From: an uncultured Christensenella sp.
Lineage (GTDB): Bacteria; Bacillota; Clostridia; Christensenellales; UBA1242
Length of the DNA stretch: 21,591 nt
Direction of reading: 5' to 3'
Assembly (NCBI GenBank): GCA_905203645.1
Contig: CAJKWP010000018.1
Span: forward strand, 1 to 21,591
Every line of letters begins with the position of its first letter. Position 1 is the stretch's first letter. This document shows positions 11,992 to 19,700 of this stretch, piece after piece. Below the pieces are notes generated by a model. That model had not been told where the DNA came from and did not search any database. It was given only the letters and a program-made list of their open reading frames with translations. Position numbers and translations under genes: made by a program.

Positions 11992-14900
11992 TTATTCGTC
12001 AAAATCTTCAAATTCGTCGAACATTCCGCTTTCATCAAAGCCTGGGGCTTCTTCGTGTATTTCTTCATCCAAAGTTTTTTCTGTTTCTTTGGTGGTTGTT
12101 CCAATATTGCCAAAGTCCAAAGAAATATCCTGCAATTCTTCTTCAACATCTTTTGAGAAGTTCATATCTTGTTCGTCTTGTGAAAGTTCGTTTAATCCAA
12201 CTTCTTGTTTGTTTTCTGTAAGAATTTTTATGTCCAATCCCAAAGATTGAAGTTCTTTAACCAATACCTTGAATGATTCTGGAATTCCAGGTTCGGCTAT
12301 TGGTTGTCCTTTTACGATTGCTTCAAAAGTTTTTACTCTGCCGACAACGTCATCGGATTTTACAGTCAAAATTTCTTGCAATATGCTTGAAGCACCATAA
12401 GCTTCCAAAGCCCATACTTCCATTTCACCAAATCTTTGACCACCGAACATCGCTTTACCACCAAGAGGTTGTTGTGTAACAACCGAGTAAGGTCCGATAC
12501 TTCTTGCGTGCATCTTGCTGTCAACCATGTGGTCAAGTTTGAGCATATATTTGTAACCAACGGTAGCAGGGTTGTTAAATGGTTCACCAGTTCTGCCATC
12601 ATAAAGTTGGACTTTTCCGTTTTCTGGGAAATTGTTGTCTTTCAAAAGTTGTCTTATTGTTTGAGTGTCTGCACCGTCAAATACAGGTGTAGCAACTTTC
12701 CAACCAAGGCTTCCAGCAACAAGACCCAAATGCACTTCCAAGACCTGTCCAACGTTCATACGTGAAGGAATACCAAGTGGATTAAGCACGATGTCAAGTG
12801 GTCTGCCATTTGCCAAGAAAGGCATGTCTGCTTCTGGCAACACGCGTGATACGACACCTTTGTTTCCGTGTCGACCAGACATTTTATCGCCGACGCTGAG
12901 TTTACGTCTTTGAGCAACGTATACTTTGACCATCATATTTACGCCTGGGTCAAGTTCGTCTTTGTTTTTACGGCTGAAGACTTGAACGTCAACTACGACA
13001 CCACCACGTCCATGTTGAACACGGAGTGAAGTGTCCCTTACTTCCCTTGCCTTTTCACCAAAGATTGCACGCAACAATCTTTCTTCAGGTGTAAGTTCGG
13101 TCTCACCCTTAGGAGTAACCTTTCCGACCAAGATGTCGCCAGGTCTTACTTCGGCACCAACACGGATGATACCATTTTCATCCAAATTTTTGAGTGCATC
13201 TTCGCCAAGATTTGGGATATCCCTTGTGATTTCTTCGTCACCAAGTTTGGTTGTACGACATTTCATTTCTTCGACGTGAAGAGTGATTGATGTGTAAACG
13301 TCTTCTTTTACAATTCTTTCGCTGATCAAGATAGCATCTTCGAAGTTGTATCCTTCCCAGTTCATATAACCGATTAAAACATTTTTACCAAGTGCCAATT
13401 CACCGTTTTGTGTTGAGTAACCATCAATGATTACATCACCTTTTTTGACTTGTTCACCTTTCTTTACGCAAGGTTTTTGATTTATACAAGTATCAGCGTT
13501 TGTTTTTGCAAATTTTGTAAGATAATAACTTTCTTCACCAAGTTTTGTTTTGATTCTTACTTCGCTTGCAGAAACATAACTTACAACACCATCATTTTTT
13601 GCATGTTGCATAACGCCGCAATCACGAGCTACAACGGCTTCCATACCGGTACCAACAATAGGCGCTTCTGGACGCAAAATAGGAACAGCTTGACGTTGCA
13701 TGTTTGATCCCATCAACGCACGAGCAGAATCGTTATTTCCAACAAAAGGAATAAGTGAGGTTGCTGCCGAAATAAATTGCCTTGGTGAAACGTCCATATA
13801 GTCTACATAAGAAGCTGGGACTTCTACGATAGAGTTTTTGTAACGACAAATAATACGCTTGTTTATAAATTTGTTATTTTCATCAAGTGGTTCAACTGCT
13901 TGAGCAATATATGCTGAATCTTCGATATCAGCCATATAATATTGATAAGTGTTTTGCACAACACCAGTAGCCTTGTCAACAGGTCTGTAAGGTGTTTCCA
14001 AAAATCCATATTCGTTTGTTTTTGCAAAGTTTGCAAGTGTGCTGATAAGACCAATGCTTTGACCTTCAGGAGTCTCGATAGCACATATACGTCCATAGTG
14101 TGTATAGTGAATATCACGAACTTCGGCACTTGCTCTTTCTTTTTTTACACCACCAGGACCAACTGCGGAAATTTTACGTTTTTGTGTCAATCCAGAAAGT
14201 GGGTTGATTTGGTCCATAAGTTGTGACAACTGTGATGAAGCAATAAAATCTTTGAGTGCTTTGTTCACAGGTCTTGGGTTTACAATTTGCGATGGTGTAA
14301 TTTCAGAAAATTCTTTACCTTGCAAGGTTTCTTTGATATTCCCAGCAAGTTTGTTGATTCCCGAACGGAACGCATTTGCCAAAAGTTCACCAACCGATGC
14401 AATTCTTCTGTTTGACAAATGATCAATGTTGTCAATTTGACCAATGCCGTTCAAAATGTCAAGATAATAACTTACAGTAGCCAAGATATCATCCATAGTA
14501 AGTGTTGTAATCATCAAATTTTTTGCATTTTCTTTAATGGCTTGCAAACGTTTTTCTTTTGTTTTGTTTTCTTTCAAAATTTGAACAAGGGTTGGATAAT
14601 AAACATCTTCCAAAATTCCAAGTTCATCTTCTTGACAAGGGAACACTTTTGAAAGTTTTACGCGGTTGTTACCACGAATCAAATGGTTTTTGTGAGCAAG
14701 TTTTACCCAAACTTCGTTTACACCTGCATCTTGGATTTGTCTTGCTTGTTCACGAGTGAACACGTCACCTGCTTTTGCCAAAACTTCGCCGTCGACAACG
14801 ATGTCGTTCAAACTTACAAGCCCTTCAATACGATTTGCAATAGAAAGTTTTTTGTTTACTTTGTATCTGCCTACCCTGCCAAGATTGTAATATTGGTCAG

Positions 14901-15684
14901 AGAAGAAGAATAAGTTAAGATAATTTCTGGTTGATTCTGCTGATGGAACATCTGTTGGTCTGGTTTTTCTTGCGATTTCAAGCAATGCTTCTTCTTGTGT
15001 TGCTTGTGGTTCTTTGTCCAAAACAAGTTTGATATGATCATCATTTCCAAAAAGTTGCAAAATTTCGTCACGAGTAAAGCCAAATGCTTTCAAGAACACG
15101 CCGAGTGTCACTTTGCTTCCACGATCCAAAACAAGTTTCAAAATTTCATTTGCACCTTGTTCAATTTCAATCCACATACCACGTGTAGGGATAAGTTGAG
15201 CACGAAGTGTTGCATTGTTGTCTTTTTCACGAGTAAAGTACGCGCTTGGAGAGCGGACAACTTGCGAAACAACAACTCTTTCAATTCCGTTGAATATGAA
15301 AGAACCCTCTTCTGTCATAAGTGGTATATCGCCAAGGAAAACTTCTTGGTCAATCGCTTCACCTGTTTCTTCAACAACAAACCTTGCCTTTACTTTCAAA
15401 GGGAAAGTATAAGACGCACCCCTTCTTTTGCATTCTTTGATCGAATACTTTGGTGGAGTTGAAAGGTCTGTGTCCAAAAGATACAATTTTGCCTTTCCAC
15501 TGTAATCGCTTATTGGTGAAAATTCATCAAGCACCCTTCTTATGCCGGTTGCCAAAAATTCCTGATAAGCACCCTTTTGAATATCCAAAAGGTCAGGAAC
15601 AGGAAGAATTTCATCAAGTTTTGCAAAAGTGTACCTTGTGTTTCTTCCGCATTTGATTTTTCTAAGGCCTATTTTTTCTTGCAT
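11992..15684 (-). CDS. rpoB: DNA-directed RNA polymerase subunit beta
   Basis: This 1230-residue beta subunit is complete. It opens in Firmicutes style (IKCGRNTRYTFAKLDEILPVPDLLDIQ). It contains the rifampicin-pocket segment (14149-14241), ETPEGQSIGLI, GYNFEDAILISERI, GDKMSGRHGNKGVVS near residue 930, and the C-terminal GGQRFGEMEVWALEAYGAS that packs against beta'. An acidic tail (EEIHEEAPGFDESG...) ends the protein. The start is the ATG at 15684 with AAGGAGT (15691-15697) 6 nt upstream; an in-frame codon at 15711 lacks a site. The rifampicin pocket departs from the E. coli sequence at several contact positions (see findings). Upstream there is no rplL; instead two promoters and a leader of 115 nt or more precede it, so rpoBC is a stand-alone unit here. 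Confidence 0.98.
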   Translation of the reverse strand: MQEKIGLRKIKCGRNTRYTFAKLDEILPVPDLLDIQKGAYQEFLATGIRRVLDEFSPISDYSGKAKLYLLDTDLSTPPKYSIKECKRRGASYTFPLKVKARFVVEETGEAIDQEVFLGDIPLMTEEGSFIFNGIERVVVSQVVRSPSAYFTREKDNNATLRAQLIPTRGMWIEIEQGANEILKLVLDRGSKVTLGVFLKAFGFTRDEILQLFGNDDHIKLVLDKEPQATQEEALLEIARKTRPTDVPSAESTRNYLNLFFFSDQYYNLGRVGRYKVNKKLSIANRIEGLVSLNDIVVDGEVLAKAGDVFTREQARQIQDAGVNEVWVKLAHKNHLIRGNNRVKLSKVFPCQEDELGILEDVYYPTLVQILKENKTKEKRLQAIKENAKNLMITTLTMDDILATVSYYLDILNGIGQIDNIDHLSNRRIASVGELLANAFRSGINKLAGNIKETLQGKEFSEITPSQIVNPRPVNKALKDFIASSQLSQLMDQINPLSGLTQKRKISAVGPGGVKKERASAEVRDIHYTHYGRICAIETPEGQSIGLISTLANFAKTNEYGFLETPYRPVDKATGVVQNTYQYYMADIEDSAYIAQAVEPLDENNKFINKRIICRYKNSIVEVPASYVDYMDVSPRQFISAATSLIPFVGNNDSARALMGSNMQRQAVPILRPEAPIVGTGMEAVVARDCGVMQHAKNDGVVSYVSASEVRIKTKLGEESYYLTKFAKTNADTCINQKPCVKKGEQVKKGDVIIDGYSTQNGELALGKNVLIGYMNWEGYNFEDAILISERIVKEDVYTSITLHVEEMKCRTTKLGDEEITRDIPNLGEDALKNLDENGIIRVGAEVRPGDILVGKVTPKGETELTPEERLLRAIFGEKAREVRDTSLRVQHGRGGVVVDVQVFSRKNKDELDPGVNMMVKVYVAQRRKLSVGDKMSGRHGNKGVVSRVLPEADMPFLANGRPLDIVLNPLGIPSRMNVGQVLEVHLGLVAGSLGWKVATPVFDGADTQTIRQLLKDNNFPENGKVQLYDGRTGEPFNNPATVGYKYMLKLDHMVDSKMHARSIGPYSVVTQQPLGGKAMFGGQRFGEMEVWALEAYGASSILQEILTVKSDDVVGRVKTFEAIVKGQPIAEPGIPESFKVLVKELQSLGLDIKILTENKQEVGLNELSQDEQDMNFSKDVEEELQDISLDFGNIGTTTKETEKTLDEEIHEEAPGFDESGMFDEFEDFDE

Positions 15685-15710
15685 TGTAATACTCCTTGTT
15701 CTATTAAGCA

Positions 15711-15742
15711 AAAAAAGGTCTAGACAAACATAATTTGCCTTT
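15711..15742 (-). promoter_or_regulatory. Possible attenuator hairpin in the rpoB leader
   Basis: On the minus strand AAAGG (15738-15742) can pair with CCTTT, and the inner CAAA/TTTG (15734-15737 and 15725-15728) closes a small loop, with TCTAGA bulged. Seven T (15710-15716) come directly after, about 14 nt before the AAGGAGT of rpoB. It resembles a weak intrinsic terminator inside the leader, which would allow control of rpoBC by read-through. The stem is short and imperfect. Confidence 0.28.
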
Positions 15743-15805
15743 CACCTTGTTTTATGCTATTAAAAAATTACAGATTCTTTCACTATTCAATTCTATAACC
15801 AAAAC

Positions 15806-15834
15806 ATATTAACACGAAAAAAAGTTTTTGTCAA
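15806..15834 (-). promoter_or_regulatory. rpoBC promoter P2
   Basis: On the minus strand TTGACA (15829-15834), 17 nt, TAATAT (15806-15811) with TGT before it (extended -10). The start near 15799 leaves a leader of about 115 nt. Confidence 0.75.
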
Positions 15835-15880
15835 CGAAATTTTGCAGATAAAATCAATAAATAATATTTTTTTGACCAAT

Positions 15881-15909
15881 ATAATACATCATTTTTGACA
15901 AAAAATCAA
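15881..15909 (-). promoter_or_regulatory. rpoBC promoter P1 (upstream)
   Basis: On the minus strand TTGATT (15904-15909), 17 nt, TATTAT (15881-15886). It would start near 15874, 75 nt upstream of P2. Tandem promoters are common for rpoBC-type genes. The boxes are good, but not as close to consensus as P2. Confidence 0.5.
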
Positions 15910-15925
15910 ATTTTTAAAAGGAATT

Positions 15926-15960
15926 CAAAAAAAATCTGAGAGAAATTTGCTCTCTCAGAT
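15926..15960 (-). terminator. Terminator-like hairpin upstream of rpoBC
   Basis: ATCTGAGAGA (15934-15943) and TCTCTCAGAT (15951-15960) form a perfect 10-bp stem with a 7-nt loop. On the minus strand the stem is followed by eight T, a textbook intrinsic terminator. No minus-strand gene lies just upstream of it; the HAD gene there is on the plus strand. It may insulate rpoBC from antisense transcription, or be a relic of an older gene order. Confidence 0.65.
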
Positions 15961-16032
15961 GTTTGTTGTTTTTCAAAAAAATAAATTTTATTGTTTTTCC
16001 AAAATATCTTTCAAATTGATACATTTTTGTTA

Positions 16033-16038
16033 TATAAT
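16033..16038 (+). promoter_or_regulatory. -10 box 7 nt before the HAD start codon
   Basis: A perfect TATAAT ends 7 nt before the ATG at 16046, so transcription would begin at or next to the A of the start codon. A -35 is poor (TTCAAA-like near 16010-16015). No Shine-Dalgarno sequence is present between the box and the ATG. Confidence 0.55.
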
Positions 16039-16045
16039 AAACTAT

Positions 16046-16534
16046 ATGGAAAAGTTTTATGTATTTTTGGATATTGATGGTGTGCTTTGGGATTGGAAAT
16101 ATCAAAAAGAATTTTTGAAACAAAATCCACATCTACACGGACGATTTGTAAACAAATTTGACCCAAAATGCATTGACGCACTGAATTTTTTGCTGAAAGA
16201 ATTGTCAAAAAAATACAATGTCCAACTTGTTCTTTCTTCAACTTGGCGACTTGAATTTGAAAAAGCGATATCTTCACTTTTGAATCAAGGGCTTTTATTT
16301 AACAAAAAAATATTGGCTACCCCAATAATGAAACATGATCGCCAACTTGAAATAGAAACGTTTTTGCAAGACAAGCCGAACAAAAATAACTTTGTTATTT
16401 TGGATGATGATTGCAACTGCCTTGACTTTGACCAAAACAAAATAATAAAAACAAATATTGAAAACAATTCCCTTTCAAAAGAAATGGTCAGAAATTTTTT
16501 GAATTTTATATCACAAAAAGACCACCAAATGTAA
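16046..16534 (+). CDS. Small HAD-like hydrolase (HAD_SAK_2-type)
   Basis: This 162-residue protein has the HAD fold signatures. Motif I is FLDIDGVL (nucleophile D9, acid/base D11), motif II is LVLSSTWR (62-68, S64/S65 or T66 at the phosphate-binding position), and motif IV is ILDDD (118-122, metal acids). A Lys of motif III is not obvious; K96 in IMKHDRQ is a candidate. The compact form with 'SSTWR' resembles HAD domains of the Swiss-Army-Knife RNA-repair group and related bacterial phosphatases, so a phosphatase of nucleic acid or nucleotide ends is possible. The substrate is unknown. I use the ATG at 16046 because the motif I strand starts there and upstream codons lie inside or before the -10 box. 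It is flanked by rpoBC control sequences and a terminator, and stands alone. Confidence 0.75.
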   Translation: MEKFYVFLDIDGVLWDWKYQKEFLKQNPHLHGRFVNKFDPKCIDALNFLLKELSKKYNVQLVLSSTWRLEFEKAISSLLNQGLLFNKKILATPIMKHDRQLEIETFLQDKPNKNNFVILDDDCNCLDFDQNKIIKTNIENNSLSKEMVRNFLNFISQKDHQM

Positions 16535-16550
16535 ACATTTTTAACAAACA

Positions 16551-16576
16551 AAAAACGAGCACAAAAGCCCGTTTTT
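16551..16576. terminator. Terminator between the HAD gene and the GLUG protein gene
   Basis: AAAAACGAGC (16551-16560), loop ACAAAA, GCCCGTTTTT (16567-16576). On the minus strand the only imperfection is a G-U pair, followed by a T run; on the plus strand it is an A-C mismatch. It fits best as the terminator of the minus-strand GLUG gene and can also serve the HAD gene. Confidence 0.75.
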
Positions 16577-16585
16577 TTATTATGT

Positions 16586-16774
16586 CCGAAGCCAAGTGAA
16601 CAATTCACAATTTAGTAAACTTGACTCCTTTACCCACAGCGACACTTATGTAGACAGCAAACGACGGCAAAGGGGTGTAAGGAACTTGAACAGTGATGTT
16701 GTAAACGTCTCTGCAGGCGATGCAATCGCCGAAGCCAAGTGAACAACACACCTTCAAGTAAACTTACACCCCCT
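16586..16774. repeat. Direct repeat, period 143 bp
   Basis: CCGAAGCCAAGTGAACAA occurs exactly at 16586-16603 and 16729-16746. Similarity continues (CAC..TT.AGTAAACTT.AC.CC...TTT.CC) for about 50 bp. The left unit looks like a decayed second copy of the right arm of the foldback element next to it. Confidence 0.8.
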
Positions 16775-16786
16775 TTGCCGTCGTTT
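16659..16786. repeat. Foldback element with 23/24-bp terminal inverted repeats
   Basis: AAACGACGGCAAAGGGGTG... (16659-16681) is the complement of 16763-16786 apart from one extra C. Pairing continues imperfectly inward (ACTTGAA, TGTTGT), and the centre is a perfect GGCGAT-GCA-ATCGCC hairpin (16716-16730). The whole 128 bp can form one long cruciform or RNA stem. It is more GC-rich than its surroundings and ends 12 bp from the stop codon of the GLUG gene, so it would be in that gene's 3' untranslated region. It may be a MITE-like or REP-like dispersed repeat, or a structured RNA. All three minus-strand frames contain short open stretches, but none has start and codon signals I trust. Confidence 0.75.
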
Positions 16787-16798
16787 CTGAAAACACCT

Positions 16799-19700
16799 TT
16801 AAGTAAGCGATTCTTCGATTGCCAAAATCAACACCCATTCCCCATTTTGTCTTTGCTGTGACCAAATGTTTGATTTTTGCAAATAGTAATTTCTGCTGTT
16901 TGTATTGCCAGCGAGAACGAAAAATTTTCCAATTATATCATTCCCATTTGCAACTTTTTGCATTTCGTTATCATCTTCATCAATTTTCAATTCAAAAGAA
17001 TTTCCGTCTTTTTCCAATTTTGCATTTGAATTTTTGTTGGAGGAGTAATGGAAATCCAGCAAATCAAAATAGTTCACAAGGCTATTGGTATCTGGAGTTT
17101 GCTTGTAAATAAGATTATTGTATTGCAATTTGTAGTCATATACATTCATTTTCCCATCTTGATAATATGACAAATTGATAATATGTCCCGTAGCGTTTGA
17201 ATTTGCTTCGTATTTTACAAATTTTACACTTGTTTGTCTGTTTGAGTTTGAAGTTGTTTGATTTGGATCAAAAGTGTAAACAATATCAAAGCCATTTTTG
17301 TTGTTTGCAACAATTTCGCCATACCAAATGTTGTACAAATCTTTTTTGTCAGATTCGGATGTGCTTTCTTTCAAATCACGAATGTCAAGTTCTATTTTGC
17401 AGTCAACATAGCAATATTCAAATTTTACAAAAAACTTTCCAAGTGTATATGCTGGCATTTGTGAAATTTTGCCAATAAGTCCACCTGCACTTATGTCGCA
17501 ACTTGTGCCATAAAAATCAGATTTTACTTTGATTTGGTTTGTACTGTAAGAATTTTTGATAACAAAATTGCCATTTGAATTCTTTTCAATATACATAAAC
17601 CCAACAAAACCGCCAACTTTTGCTTGCCCAATATTGTCGTTTGAAACAGAAATGCCTCCACCTTTGACAAAACATTGGTCAACAAGGTCTATACTTTGAT
17701 TTGCAACATTGCCCTTTGAAAGAGTTTGTTTTGAAAGTTTTATATCAGCACTTGGTTTTGATGTGACACTTCCAATCAAGCCACCTGCAATTTCAAGTCC
17801 GATAACATCGCCTTCAAAACCTGACCTTGCTATTTTCCCGCCGATTGCTTCGCCTGCAAGACCGCCTATTGTTGATATGTAACCAGTAACCAACGTTGCA
17901 CTGACTTTTGCATCAAATATTCCACTTTCAAGAATATTTTCACGGCTAAGTGGAGGAAGATTGCTTTCATCACCCAAAAGTCCAACTATTCCGCCAACTG
18001 CAAAGGCTGTGAAAGGAACGTTGCGGAATAAGTTTTGTGCGTCTTGAGAAACGTTCAGATTTACGTCTTGAATTCTTCCATAACTTTCACCTGCAATAAG
18101 CCCGCCATAGACCGCCGCCTGCAAGAATTGCCCTGAGTGAATTGATTGGTCAATGTTGCTTACGGATACACCATTGCCAATGCCACCAAACATGAGTCCA
18201 GCAAATTCTGCGATTGATGCGACGTTGCCATAAAAACTTGTATTGTTTACAACCCCGTTGCCTGCCAAAACACCTGCCAAACATCCCGCATAGGATACTT
18301 TTGACAAACTTGTAACACTGTGTGCTTTTATCAAGAAATAACTTGCAATCTTGTCGTTTTTATCTTCAACAATTTCGCCAAGAACAGTTTTGCTTCGGAA
18401 AGTGCTGTTTGCCGATATTGAAGACGAACAATTTATGATTTGAAAGTCATTGATTGCTCTTCCTACAAGACCACCAACGATGTTTTTTCCAAGTACAACC
18501 AATGTTGAGTTCTTGTTTGTTCCACTGATTGTGACATTGCAAAGTGTTCCACCGTCCAAAGTTCCGGCCAATCCCCCAACACAAGTAGCATTTGGAAGGT
18601 TTATAAACTTGGGTTTGAGCAAAAGATTTTTTACGCACCCTTGTTCCGAAACACCATTTCCAATTTTTGCGAACAAACCTGATGAAGCAAGACTTTTCAT
18701 GTCATCTATCACATATTCACTGATAAGCATTCCATTGCCTTCAATATCGCCGGCAAAGACTATTTCGTGCAAGTTTGAATACAAAACTGATTCATAATTT
18801 ATATCACAAACAAGTCTGTAGTATTTTGTATTTAAATTGTTACTTAAAGATTTCAAAATATAATCTTCAAAATACTTGGCATTGATGACTATATATGGAT
18901 TGTAGATGCTTCCTCTTGCCTCGCCAACGTTATCATAAACATAGGTTACTTCACCTGTTACTTCGTCTGTTATTGTTGCGTCAAGGTTGAGTTGTTGAAT
19001 TGATGAAGTGATAATATTTGCGCTTACAAGTTCCAATCTGCCTGGAATAAATTGTTTGTCTTTGTTGTTAAAAATATTTTCGGTTGAGTTGAGTGGGAAG
19101 AACCAGTTGCCTTTTGTCACGTTTCTTTCATCGCTTATTGTAAAGCTTTCAAAGTTTGATTTGTCGGCAAATTGTTTTATGTTGAGCGCTGCAAGTCCAT
19201 CAATCGAGTTGTTGCTTGGATTGATTGAGTAGTTTACAAGTCCTGGTTCGCTGAGATATTTGCAACCGTTAACCTTTCCTTCCGCGTTGTCAAAGACAAA
19301 TCCGTAACTTTCTTGTGAAAGGCTTTTGAGCATACTTGTACTGAAGCTGCTGTAAATGTCACCTGTGTTTTTGAATACAAATCCAGCAGATTTTGAAGAT
19401 GTTGTGATTGGAATATTGCTGTAACAGTCGGTTATCTTTCCTTCGTTTTGGAAGACAAAGCCCGCAGTTTCGGTTGAACTTTTTATTTGTTTTGAAGTGT
19501 CATTTGCATAAATTGTCAAGTTTAATGCTTGCAAACTTGTTCCGCTTGTATAAGAGGTTATGATAACACCTGTATTTGTTTTGTCCCCACTGTTGAAGCA
19601 TACAAAACCTGCTGTTTTGCTGTTTGTATCTGTGCTTGTGTTAATAAGCAAACAATCACTTGTGCAAGAAGATGAGATTTTACCATTGTTTTGGCAAACA

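Noticed and set aside
8439..15656. Many plus-strand open frames of 60-218 codons opposite rpoB and rpoC
   Set aside because: They mirror highly conserved coding sequence, are rich in Phe/Cys/Ser from the reverse complement, and lack ribosome binding sites.
16016..16038. TTGATA as the -35 for the HAD promoter
   Set aside because: Only 11 nt from the TATAAT, too close for sigma-70; the -35 remains unassigned.
16600..16790. Short open frames on both strands inside the foldback element
   Set aside because: Several frames are open at once because the DNA is GC-richer and repeated. None has a start with a ribosome site, so I do not call a gene.
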